From CAKAHY01 sp041848045 (GTDB lineage: Bacteria > Bacillota > Clostridia > Lachnospirales > Lachnospiraceae), in the NCBI GenBank assembly GCA_041848045.1, contig JBGZHY010000125.1, positions 1 through 10,790 on the forward strand: DNA of 10,790 bases, given 5' to 3'. The position numbers and the translations under genes are program-made. Below the pieces are notes generated by a model, which was given only the letters and a program-made list of their open reading frames with translations, was not told the DNA's origin and did not search any database. This document shows, one piece after another, positions 1 through 6,758 of this stretch (its first letter is position 1; each line of letters begins with the position of its first letter).

Positions 1-87
1 TGATAGAAACGGTGAATTGACATATAAAAATCAAGTTGCTATGATGGGTTTGTAAAGGGAGGCAAAAGCTTTCTACAGGGAACGTGA
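1..87 (+). repeat. Left arm of a perfect 87-base inverted repeat
   Basis: These 87 bases are the exact reverse complement of 751-837; I compared the arms base by base and found no mismatch. Identity stops at once inside (88 versus 750). The outer end coincides with the first base of the window, so the repeat may continue to the left. The arm holds a sigma-A type promoter (17-45), a purine-rich AAAGGGAGG stretch (54-62), and at its inner end the first codons of a transposase fragment. Because it runs into transposase coding sequence, it is not a simple insertion-sequence terminal repeat. An assembly turn-around at a contig end is a possible alternative. Confidence 0.93.
17..45 (+). promoter_or_regulatory. 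Sigma-A type promoter in left repeat arm
   Basis: A consensus -35 TTGACA (17-22) is followed by a 17-base spacer and a -10 TATGAT (40-45), which matches TATAAT at five of six positions. It points rightward into the transposase fragment. The identical promoter lies in the other arm, where it drives the leucine-rich-repeat gene, so this copy is probably a duplicate with no functional gene to express. Confidence 0.65.
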
Positions 88-197
88 CTCTCAAAGTTCC
101 AAAACTTAAGGGCATTCAGTTTAAAACTGCCATCATCGAGCGCTATAAGCGCCGTGAGTGTTCCGTAGAAGAAGCCCTGATTGAGATGTACTTAGCT
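66..197 (+). pseudogene. Mutator-type (IS256 family) transposase, internal fragment
   Basis: The frame reads KLSTGNVTLKVPKLKG, then FKTAIIERYKRRE, then SVEEALIEMYLA. This closely resembles the segment of mutator/IS256-family transposases just before the usual GVS-RR-ED-I-LWG stretch. About 44 residues remain of a protein that is normally near 400. The N-terminal part is missing (an in-frame TGA lies at 42-44) and everything after MYLA is gone, including the DDE catalytic core. The reading frame stays open to 368, but beyond 197 it is antisense to the leucine-rich-repeat fragment and has no transposase similarity. The first roughly 22 bases also occur in the right repeat arm. It cannot encode an active enzyme; it marks a past insertion followed by deletion. 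Confidence 0.8.
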
Positions 198-653
198 TTT
201 ACAAAAATGAAAAGCCTGATTGGATATAGCCTTAACAGGTACTCCCTTGATACTTTCCGGTACGGTAAGAGCCGTAATCGTTTTATCCGCTCCGGTAATC
301 ACACCTTTTTCAGAGTCAAAATAGAAATTTCCACCTTCGGCTTTATAGCTTATCTTTCCGTCTTCTGAAATATTTACAATGAAGGCATCCTCGACATCCA
401 TTACCAGCTCCTCCTGTATCTCTTCTGAAACAGAAAGTCCACTATCGGCAGATATCACTTCTTTTTCCGCAATCTCCGCTTTTTCCTCTTCCGATACCGA
501 CAAAGAGTCAGGTTCCATATTTTGCATTGTATTCTCAAAAGCTTGAGAATACAATGCAGTTACGGCAACACTGTCTGTTGCATATACGGTCAATACATTA
601 CTGCAGAGCATAGATATACACAATGCAGCGCTTGCCCATCTTTTGTATTTTAT
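192..653 (-). pseudogene. Truncated secreted leucine-rich-repeat (BspA-like) protein with ATA in place of start codon
   Basis: Read from 653, the frame gives 153 codons. First comes a good signal peptide: charged IKYKRW, then the hydrophobic ASAALCISMLCSNVL, and a VYA cleavage site near residue 25. Next is an acidic spacer with two LSVSEE copies, then the start of a BspA-type (LRR_5) domain: GVITGADKTITALTVPESI, GVPVKAI and AFHFCKS. Such proteins usually continue with many repeats ('CKSL...'). Here the frame ends after the first unit, and the stop (192-194) is the antisense of a transposase Leu codon, so the rest was lost at the junction near 194-197, which shares AGC on both sides. The codon five bases after AGGAGG is ATA (651-653). 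Upstream is a TAG at 663-665, and the next usable start is TTG at 623, inside the signal peptide. I infer a decayed gene. An AUA or TTG start is possible but the product would still be a stub. Confidence 0.75.
523..558. repeat. Perfect 16-base hairpin inside the leucine-rich-repeat fragment
   Basis: Arms 523-538 and 543-558 are exact reverse complements around a 4-base AAGC loop (GCTT on the minus strand). The palindrome lies just after the signal-peptide cleavage site and encodes residues around ALYSQAFENTMQ. There is no T-run after it, so it is not an ordinary terminator. The mRNA would form a strong stem early in the coding region. Templated foldback mutation or a remnant of a mobile element could explain it; I do not recognise it. 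Confidence 0.85.
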
Positions 654-750
654 ACAAACCTCCTATACAAAAATAACTAAACTCTGTTCCCTAGACTTTT
701 TTGTATTTCCCTTATTCTTTTTACATTCCCCTTTTATCACACGCCCCCTG

Positions 751-837
751 TCACGTTCCCTGTAGAAAGCTTTTGCCTCCCTTTACAAACCCATCATAGC
801 AACTTGATTTTTATATGTCAATTCACCGTTTCTATCA
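751..837 (-). repeat. Right arm of the 87-base inverted repeat
   Basis: Exact reverse complement of 1-87. This arm is the upstream region of the leucine-rich-repeat fragment and supplies its promoter. Together the arms enclose 663 bases, which homologous recombination between the arms could in principle invert. This arm holds only the first 20-odd bases matching the transposase fragment, so the two sides are not two ends of one insertion sequence. Confidence 0.93.
793..821 (-). promoter_or_regulatory. Promoter of the leucine-rich-repeat gene
   Basis: On the minus strand, TTGACA (816-821), a 17-base spacer and TATGAT (793-798) form a near-consensus promoter. Transcription would start near 786, giving a leader of about 120 bases before the AGGAGG site at 659-664. 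The leader is purine-rich; I see no riboswitch I can name in it. Bases 838-949 to the right of the promoter hold no gene that I can support. Confidence 0.65.
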
Positions 838-949
838 ATTTAAAACATCTGCTTTGTATGTTTTCCACAATTTTCATGTCTTGTTTTTCACATTTATCCA
901 AAGTTCCATACTCTTTAACACTCGCCTTCTCATATCGTAAAATCCCCAC

Positions 950-988
950 AAAAAAACGGTGCTTCCTTTTACTGAAAGCAGCCGCTTT
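950..988 (-). terminator. Rho-independent terminator of the fructoside operon
   Basis: On the minus strand, the arm 984-976 (CGGCTGCTT) pairs with 964-957 (AAGCACCG) with a single bulged C, enclosing a loop of about 11 bases. A run of seven T follows directly (956-950). It begins about 16 bases after the stop codon of the LacI-family gene, so it would end the operon transcript. Confidence 0.75.
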
Positions 989-1004
989 TGTTGTGTACTT
1001 TTTT

Positions 1005-1988
1005 TTATGCCTGCGTGGAACCTCGTTCCACCAGTTTTACAGGCATCACCGTTTTTTCCGGCACAATGCCTCCCTCCACGGATTTCCGCAAAAAATCCAC
1101 GGCAATCCTTGCCATTTCCTGTATAGGCTGTTGAATGGTGGTAATGGTCGGAAAGGTCAGGCTTGCCACATTCACATCATCAAAGCCTACCACCTTGATA
1201 TCCTCCGGAACTCTTCTCCCCAGCTCCTGACAAACCCGTATACTCTGCGCCGCCATCAAGTCCGAGCAGGCAAAGATACCGTCCGTCTGCGGATTTTCCT
1301 GCAAGGCTCTTTTAATATCCTCTTCATACAGCATAATCTCCGCCTCATTTAAGTTGGATCGATATACCTTGGCTTCTACGGCATTTTCCTGACAAATCTG
1401 CAAAAATCCCCTCTCCCGGTAATCCGCAGGCATCCCGTTTCGTCCCACGCCTCCAAGCAAAAGCAAATTTTCGCAGCCCCTCTCAATTAAATGGGCGGCG
1501 GCAAGCATACCGCCTTTCATATTGTCGCACACCACGGAAGCCGTACTGTGCTCCACATAACGCTCTATGGTTACAATCGGTATATTCAGCGAAGAAAATA
1601 TTTTTTCGTCCACCTCAGCACTAAAGAGCACAATACCGGAAACCTGGTTACTTTTGCACATTTCCAGATATTTTTTTTCCGCCCTCTGACTGCCGTGTGA
1701 ATTATACAGCAAAATCTTAAGATTATGTTCCCTTGCTTCTTCTTCCAAGTGATGAATCATCTTGGCAAAATAAGGATGTATAATGTTGGGCACGATAACG
1801 CCTATGGTGTTCGTTCGCTGTCTGGTCAAAGAGCGCGCCACCTCGTTCGGTCGATAGTTCAGCTCCTTCATCACCCGATAAACATCCTGCCTTGTTTTTT
1901 CGCTGATGTACCCCCTATTATTTAAGACCCGGGAAACCGTCCCGACCGTCAGTCCGGCTTCTCTTGCCACATCCTTAATCGTCGCCAT
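1005..1988 (-). CDS. LacI-family transcriptional regulator of the fructoside operon
   Basis: A 327-residue protein of normal family length. The N-terminal helix-turn-helix reads ATIKDVAREAGLTVGTVSRV (residues 2-21), followed by the hinge region NYRPNEVARSLTRQ and a periplasmic-binding-protein-like sensor domain starting at TNTIGVIVPNI and ending LVERGSTQA. GVI-PN, DGIFACSD and VVGFDD motifs are visible. I chose the ATG at 1988 because AAGGAG lies about eight bases upstream; the ATG at 1994 sits only two or three bases from it. The gene is last in the operon, 117 bases after the GH32 stop, with no clear promoter of its own. It probably represses the operon promoter at 6730-6758, where a LacI-type palindrome overlaps the -35, and is released by an imported sugar or its product. 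The effector is inferred from context only. Confidence 0.92.
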   Translation of the reverse strand: MATIKDVAREAGLTVGTVSRVLNNRGYISEKTRQDVYRVMKELNYRPNEVARSLTRQRTNTIGVIVPNIIHPYFAKMIHHLEEEAREHNLKILLYNSHGSQRAEKKYLEMCKSNQVSGIVLFSAEVDEKIFSSLNIPIVTIERYVEHSTASVVCDNMKGGMLAAAHLIERGCENLLLLGGVGRNGMPADYRERGFLQICQENAVEAKVYRSNLNEAEIMLYEEDIKRALQENPQTDGIFACSDLMAAQSIRVCQELGRRVPEDIKVVGFDDVNVASLTFPTITTIQQPIQEMARIAVDFLRKSVEGGIVPEKTVMPVKLVERGSTQA

Positions 1989-2105
1989 TTTCATCTCTCC
2001 TTATTTCCCTTTTGTCTGTCACCCTCTTTGTTCACCCGCGCCTTTTCGGGTAAAAAGCTTCGTAAAAATGGAAAACCCGGGAGAAATCTCCGTGCACCTG
2101 TTTTA

Positions 2106-3371
2106 TCAGGACAAAATCACCTCATACATTCTTCCGTCTGCACTGATACGTTCGATAATCCCCTCATCTTCAATAACACAGCTGCCATTTTCCCGCAGGA
2201 CATAGTCCCGGGCTTCCCTTACAAAACTTTGGTGAATGTAATATCCCCCTGCATCCTTTCCCAGGGTAAATTCCCTGGCAATGCTCATCATACCGGAATA
2301 CTTCTTGCCCTTATCGGCGCTTCTTAACCAGGCTATACTGATGACCCGATCTCCCGTGTGGGAAAAGCTTTGTGCCGCATAAGGCAAAGTATTCTTGTAT
2401 AAATTCATCATTTCAGATTCTCTCTGAAACCGGTAGCCGTCAAAGCTGCCGATATAATAAAATCCGTCCGCACTCATCAATGCCCATTTTTTTTCACCCT
2501 CCTCAGAGGAGAGCAAAAACAAATCGGGACATTCCCACATAGGCGGATACGAAAATCTGTCGCTTTCCTTCCACTGCTCCAAATTTGTCGAACGAAGGAT
2601 GACAAAACGATTTTCAGCCAGGTACAGCACCATAATATACGCCTGACTCTCCTCATGCCAGAATATCTTCGGATCTCTGTTGCCTCCTTCTATGCAAGGA
2701 AGACTGAAATCCTCGTATTTCACCAGGCTTTTCCCCCCGTCCAAAGAATATGCCATTCTTTGGGTAAAGTCCACGCCTTCGCTCCATGCATTACAGGAAC
2801 CCGCCGCTGTGTAGAAAAACAGCAAGGCTTCCTTCGGCAACCCGAAGCACCCCCGTTCGTTTATAAGCCCGCAGCCGGAATAAATCGTTCCGCGGGCATC
2901 CGGAAACATCACATCCGAAACATAGGTAAAATGCAGCAAATCCCTGCTGATGCAATGCCCCCAGCTCATATTGGCCCACTCCGTATTCATGGGATTGTGC
3001 TGATAGTACAGATGGTACACCCCCTCGTGGTATACCATGCCGTTGGGATCATTGATCCAGCCGTAGGGAGCCGTATAATGCAATTTGGCTCTTTCTTCTT
3101 CCGGCAGCAACTCCCGGTGGCTCTGGTGAATCCGTGAAAAATAGCCTTCCTCCAAATCCACTTCGATACATAGCCTTTCTCCGGCATATGCTCCTATCGG
3201 CAGGTAAGCGTAATAGTCCGGCTCTCCTTCCCTGCTCTTTGGTACATCAAACTCATAAATCAGCTGATCGCCGGCTGATATATGCAGCTTATGCAGATCC
3301 TCTCTCCTGATGTCTGCCGTGTATACCGGAATGGCAAGGAATTGCTCCTCTGCCGTAATTGCCCATTTCAT
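2106..3371 (-). CDS. Cytoplasmic GH32 beta-fructosidase with N-terminal accessory domain, short C-terminus
   Basis: This enzyme hydrolyses beta-fructosides such as sucrose, fructo-oligosaccharides or levan fragments. The GH32 catalytic triad is visible in 421 residues: nucleophile Asp108 in WINDPNG, transition-state stabiliser Asp233 in NRDPKIF, and acid/base Glu280 in WECPDLF. QHNP (124-127) and SGC (165-167) are also family motifs. Residues 5-85 resemble the small beta domain (DUF4980 type) found before the catalytic domain in some levanase-like GH32 proteins (IPV...GEPDYYAYLPIGAY...CIEVD). The five-bladed propeller ends near residue 395, and only about 25 residues follow, so most of the usual C-terminal beta-sandwich is absent. 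There is no signal peptide, so it acts on imported sugar. AAAGGAAAG lies just upstream of the ATG. Exact substrate preference cannot be read from the sequence. Confidence 0.93.
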   Translation of the reverse strand: MKWAITAEEQFLAIPVYTADIRREDLHKLHISAGDQLIYEFDVPKSREGEPDYYAYLPIGAYAGERLCIEVDLEEGYFSRIHQSHRELLPEEERAKLHYTAPYGWINDPNGMVYHEGVYHLYYQHNPMNTEWANMSWGHCISRDLLHFTYVSDVMFPDARGTIYSGCGLINERGCFGLPKEALLFFYTAAGSCNAWSEGVDFTQRMAYSLDGGKSLVKYEDFSLPCIEGGNRDPKIFWHEESQAYIMVLYLAENRFVILRSTNLEQWKESDRFSYPPMWECPDLFLLSSEEGEKKWALMSADGFYYIGSFDGYRFQRESEMMNLYKNTLPYAAQSFSHTGDRVISIAWLRSADKGKKYSGMMSIAREFTLGKDAGGYYIHQSFVREARDYVLRENGSCVIEDEGIIERISADGRMYEVILS

Positions 3372-3425
3372 AGCCGTCTTTCCTTTTCATTATAATCTTT
3401 TTTGCCGGCATTAGCCATAGCTTTC

Positions 3426-4301
3426 TTAAGACTTCACGGCTCCCGCCACAACGCCGTTGATAATCTGCTTCTGCAGGAAGATGTATAAAATCAGAATAGG
3501 CGCCAAAGTCAGCACCAGCCCTGCCATAATGGTTCCGAAATCCGAACTGTAGGTTCCGTAAAAGGAATAGGTCGATAAAGGCAGGGTAAAGAGCTCTTTC
3601 TTTCCGAGTACCAGGCTCGGCAGCAGATAATCATTCCAAAAGGCCATTGCATTCAAAATGACCAGGGTAGAGGTAATCGGTTTCAACAGCGGGAACACCA
3701 CGATGCGGAAGGTCTGGAACTTGCCGCAGCCGTCGATATAAGCCGCCTCCTCCAAAGAAATCGGTATGCCGCTCTTGATGAAACCTGCATACATAAACAC
3801 CGACATGCTCATGGAAAAGCCCACATGCATAAAAATCAGGGAAAAACGATTATTCAGCATATTCAAACCGGAACCGTAAATGGATACCAGCGGAATCATC
3901 AGAGCCTGGAAAGGAATAATCATCGATGCCACCATCAAAGAAAAAATCAGCTTGCTCACCAGATTATTGGCTCTTACGATATAATATGCACACATTGCCG
4001 CCAGGAAAATTACGCAAATCGTGGAAATTCCCGTGATGAACAGGGAGTTTCCGAAGGCCTTCGGATATTCCATCTTGGTAAATGCGGTAATATAGTTATC
4101 AAAGCTCAGACCTTTTTCAGCAAACAGAGAAAAAGGATTTTTGATGATATCCCGCTTTGCCTTAAAGGAATTTAAAATCACCATGACAAAGGGAATCAGA
4201 TAAAAAAACGTTGCCAGCAGCAAGCCGATGAGGGTAAGAATATCAAGAGTAATTTTTCTGCTTCCTCCGACTTTTGCCGCTTTGGTCTGTGACTGCATCA
4301 T
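3426..4301 (-). CDS. Sugar ABC transporter permease, MalG type
   Basis: The second membrane subunit of a carbohydrate-uptake (CUT1) importer; 291 residues with about six hydrophobic segments, the first at about 20-45. The cytoplasmic EAA loop that contacts the ATPase is clear: EEAAYIDGCGKFQTFRIVVFP at about residues 184-204. It ends GVVAGAVKS, as is usual for this subunit. The start ATG overlaps the stop of the preceding permease by four bases (ATGA), a sign of translational coupling; GGGAGG lies seven bases upstream. A second ATG follows immediately and could also serve. The GH32 gene begins 54 bases later. Substrate is inferred to be a fructoside from the neighbouring GH32 gene. Confidence 0.93.
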   Translation of the reverse strand: MMQSQTKAAKVGGSRKITLDILTLIGLLLATFFYLIPFVMVILNSFKAKRDIIKNPFSLFAEKGLSFDNYITAFTKMEYPKAFGNSLFITGISTICVIFLAAMCAYYIVRANNLVSKLIFSLMVASMIIPFQALMIPLVSIYGSGLNMLNNRFSLIFMHVGFSMSMSVFMYAGFIKSGIPISLEEAAYIDGCGKFQTFRIVVFPLLKPITSTLVILNAMAFWNDYLLPSLVLGKKELFTLPLSTYSFYGTYSSDFGTIMAGLVLTLAPILILYIFLQKQIINGVVAGAVKS

Positions 4302-5185
4302 GCCGCTACCTCCCTCTTCTTACCCCAATAAACCTGCAATCCGGAAATGATTGCCACCACAATAAACAAAAATACCGCTTCCGCCTGCCCCATTCCGTAT
4401 TTCCTGGAGGTAAAGGCCGCCTGGTATACATGCATAGCCACCAGTTTCGTGGAACCGTAAGGCTCTCCGCCCGTCAGGGTCAGATTGATGTCATAAACCA
4501 TAAAGGCTCTGGACAGGGTCAAAAACAAACAGATTACAAAGGAAGGAACCATCAAAGGCAGAATAATGCTTTTGATTTTGTTCATTCCCGTCGCGCCGTC
4601 AATGCTGGCTGCTTCCAGTACATCCGTGGAGATTCCCGTAAAGCCCGCCACATAAATCAGCATCATATAGCCGGAAATCTGCCAGACCGTCACGATAACC
4701 AAGGTCCAAAAGGCCTTGTCCGGATCGGACAGCCAGGAAGTGGAAAAAATCGCCAGCCCCAAATCCTTTCCGAGATTAACCAATACTCTTGAAAATACGA
4801 ACTGCCAGATAAAGCCCAGTACCACGCCGCCAATCAGATTGGGCGTAAAAAATCCCGCTCTGAAAAAATTCTGTCCCTTGACGTTACTGGTCAGAAGATA
4901 GGCAAACAAAAAGCCGATGGCATTGACCAAAATCACGGAAAAGAACACATATTTTAAAGTCAGTCCCATGGAAGTCCAAAATTCTTTATCCGCCAGCATG
5001 GCTCCATAGTTATCAAAGCCCACAAAATCTTTCACCGCACTGACACCGTTCCAGTTGGTAAACGTCAAATACAGTCCGTATAGAAACGGAATGATGACCA
5101 CGCAAACAAAAACAAAAATTCCCGGCAAGGCAAAGACGGAAAAATTCTTGATTTTGTCCCTCATGTTGCGTCCCATTGTATCCAT
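4298..5185 (-). CDS. Sugar ABC transporter permease, MalF type
   Basis: The first membrane subunit of the CUT1 importer, 295 residues. A hydrophobic helix begins near residue 16 (FSVFALPGIFVFVCVVIIPF), and about five more follow. The EAA loop reads EAASIDGATGMNKIKSIILP at about 191-210. The ATG at 5185 is preferred because AAGGTGG ends seven bases upstream; an ATG 36 bases further up would place the start next to the 3' arm of the intercistronic hairpin and has no ribosome site. No ATP-binding subunit is encoded in the window. In Firmicutes such importers commonly share one MsmX-type ATPase encoded elsewhere. Confidence 0.93.
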   Translation of the reverse strand: MDTMGRNMRDKIKNFSVFALPGIFVFVCVVIIPFLYGLYLTFTNWNGVSAVKDFVGFDNYGAMLADKEFWTSMGLTLKYVFFSVILVNAIGFLFAYLLTSNVKGQNFFRAGFFTPNLIGGVVLGFIWQFVFSRVLVNLGKDLGLAIFSTSWLSDPDKAFWTLVIVTVWQISGYMMLIYVAGFTGISTDVLEAASIDGATGMNKIKSIILPLMVPSFVICLFLTLSRAFMVYDINLTLTGGEPYGSTKLVAMHVYQAAFTSRKYGMGQAEAVFLFIVVAIISGLQVYWGKKREVAA

Positions 5186-5221
5186 TATCAAACCACCTTT
5201 CTTCCACCCATTGATTTGCAA

Positions 5222-5269
5222 AGGGACTGCTGCAAGTCGATGATTCCTTTAAATCCTGCAACAGTCCCT
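5222..5269 (-). promoter_or_regulatory. Intercistronic hairpin between binding-protein and permease genes
   Basis: On the minus strand AGGGACTGTTGCA (5269-5257) pairs with TGCAGCAGTCCCT (5234-5222): 13 pairs including one G-U, with a 22-base loop. No proper T-run follows, so full termination is unlikely. Its position right after the binding-protein gene suits a processing or stabilising stem that keeps the lipoprotein mRNA more abundant than the permease mRNA. That role is inferred. Confidence 0.72.
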
Positions 5270-5299
5270 GTATGAATTACACCTGATGATGAGCAAATA

Positions 5300-6664
5300 C
5301 TATTCTTGCGCCGTCCAGTACGCATTCAGACCTTCAGCCAATTCCGCTCTTGTTGACTCGCCTGCCACATACTTCTGTACCAGAGCGCCGCATACGGACC
5401 AAGCATCTCCCGGTGCCACAAAGGAAGATGTATATACCTTACCCTCTGCAGTCTTTTTCACGATATCCTGACCCAGCGGATCAACCGGAACAAATGCATT
5501 GTTTTTGCATGCCGGAATGATGGCACAACCCTCTACCAGACCTTTCTGTCCGGACTCTTCAAATACCAACCAGTCGATGAAGGTCTGCGCCGCAGCCTGC
5601 TGCTCCGGACTTGCCTGCACCTTGTCCACCATCAACTGCTTGGAAGGAGATGCCTGCATACCGCTGTTGGCAACGCTGCTTGTATCATTACCCAGTACAA
5701 ACGGAATAAATCCATACTCATCCGTAACCTCCGCACCTGCGTCCGCAAGGTTCGGCCATGCCCAGCTTCCGTTTGCCCAGAATGCCGACTCACCGTCCAC
5801 AAGGAAGATCGGATCCTGCTCATAAATTGCACCCAGCGGATCTGCCTTATTCACATTGTACTCCAGCATAACATCCAGGGTGTCTACAAAATCATTGAAG
5901 CCCTGTACATCCTCCATCTTGATGGAGCCGTCTTTTAAACCGGCAATCAGCTTTGCGGAACCTGCGGTGGTTCCGTCATAGGTATCATACACGTAACCCA
6001 GCTGGTGTGCTCCGAGGGACCAGTCCTCTTTGGAAAGCACGAAAGGATTTTCCATACCTGCCGCTCTGAGCTCCTCCAAAATAGCCTTAAAGGAATCCAG
6101 AGAATTGATGGAATTTGGATCAAATTCTTTGCCCAGCTTGTCTTCAATGGCTTTCTTGTTGTAAATGATGCCTCTTCCCTCTACGGCAAACGGGAAGCTG
6201 TATACCTTTCCGTCAATTTTGGTTACGCTGTCCCCGGCTTCCGCTATCCATTTGCTGTCGCTTAAATCCAGGGCATACTCATTTGCCAGGGCAACAATGT
6301 CCGTCGTATCCAGAATAGCCATAGTAGGAGCGGTTCCCGAATTATACATAGAAGTGATTCTGGTATAAGGACTCTCGCCTGTACCTGCCGCAATAACTTC
6401 CAGTTTGATACCGGTTTCACTTTCAAATACAAGAGCCAGGTCTTCCAAAGCGGTCTGAATCTCGCCCTTCGTATTCAACATAGAAATCGTCACACCTGTG
6501 CTGCCCGCCGTCGTCTGCACGACTGCGCTTGTCTGCTCAGCGCTGCCTGCCGTCGTCTGTGCGCCCGTGCTCTCCTGTGTTCCGGATGCACAAGCAGCCA
6601 AAAGGCTTCCTGCCATTACTGCCGCCATCAGGCCTGCTGTCATTTTTACCATTGTTTTTTTCAT
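5300..6664 (-). CDS. Sugar ABC transporter substrate-binding lipoprotein
   Basis: The extracellular solute-binding protein (family 1, COG1653-like) that captures the sugar for the two permeases; 454 residues. A lipoprotein signal peptide MKKTMVKMTAGLMAAVMAGS is followed by lipobox LAAC with Cys25, the site of lipid attachment. Next is a Ser/Thr/Gln/Gly linker (about 26-58) with a duplicated QTTAGS, which tethers the domain to the membrane. The binding domain starts at VTISMLNTKGEI; SFPFAVEGRGIIYNKKAIE and GESAFWANGSWAWPNL are typical of the fold. I chose the ATG at 6664 because AGGAGG lies five bases upstream and the signal peptide begins there. The frame stays open to 6715, but that extension has no good site and would bury the signal peptide. 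First gene of the operon, about 65 bases after the -10. Confidence 0.93.
   Translation of the reverse strand: MKKTMVKMTAGLMAAVMAGSLLAACASGTQESTGAQTTAGSAEQTSAVVQTTAGSTGVTISMLNTKGEIQTALEDLALVFESETGIKLEVIAAGTGESPYTRITSMYNSGTAPTMAILDTTDIVALANEYALDLSDSKWIAEAGDSVTKIDGKVYSFPFAVEGRGIIYNKKAIEDKLGKEFDPNSINSLDSFKAILEELRAAGMENPFVLSKEDWSLGAHQLGYVYDTYDGTTAGSAKLIAGLKDGSIKMEDVQGFNDFVDTLDVMLEYNVNKADPLGAIYEQDPIFLVDGESAFWANGSWAWPNLADAGAEVTDEYGFIPFVLGNDTSSVANSGMQASPSKQLMVDKVQASPEQQAAAQTFIDWLVFEESGQKGLVEGCAIIPACKNNAFVPVDPLGQDIVKKTAEGKVYTSSFVAPGDAWSVCGALVQKYVAGESTRAELAEGLNAYWTAQE
6501..6559 (-). repeat. Short duplication in the lipoprotein linker
   Basis: Seventeen bases at 6501-6517 recur with one mismatch at 6543-6559, a 42-base (14-codon) period. 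Both encode QTTAGS. Such low-complexity linkers vary readily in length by slippage or unequal exchange. Confidence 0.6.
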
Positions 6665-6729
6665 GATATCCTCCTGTATTTGATTTACATTTCCGGTCTT
6701 ACTCATCTCGTTCATTTCCAGTCCTGCTA

Positions 6730-6758
6730 ACTATAGCAATTTTTCCAAAATATGTCAA
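6730..6758 (-). promoter_or_regulatory. Promoter of the fructoside transport operon
   Basis: On the minus strand, TTGACA (6753-6758), a 17-base spacer and TATAGT (6730-6735) give a nearly ideal sigma-A promoter. Transcription would start near 6723, leaving a leader of about 60 bases before the lipoprotein ATG. It is the only strong promoter I see between the PLP-enzyme gene and the LacI-family gene, so the five genes are likely one transcript. Confidence 0.8.

Noticed and set aside
1..837. An intact insertion sequence bounded by its terminal inverted repeats
   Set aside because: The only transposase sequence is a 44-residue internal piece that starts inside one arm, the interior is mostly a leucine-rich-repeat gene, and no flanking target duplication can be seen because the left edge is the window edge.
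804..1352. Plus-strand open frame of 182 codons
   Set aside because: Mostly antisense to the LacI-family gene, begins in the repeat arm, and shows no recognisable domain; the minus-strand gene is clear-cut.
2060..2105. Terminator between the GH32 and LacI-family genes
   Set aside because: There is a small GGAGA/TCTCC stem just after the GH32 stop with a loose T-rich tail, but the loop is too tight and the T-run is interrupted; at most a weak attenuator.
3389..3396. ATTATAAT as an internal promoter before the GH32 gene
   Set aside because: No acceptable -35 lies at the right distance, and the self-complementary AT sequence is expected by chance in a short intergenic gap.
4274..4792. Plus-strand open frame of 172 codons
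   Set aside because: Antisense to the two permease genes; low-complexity His/Gln/Arg-rich product is typical of a shadow frame.
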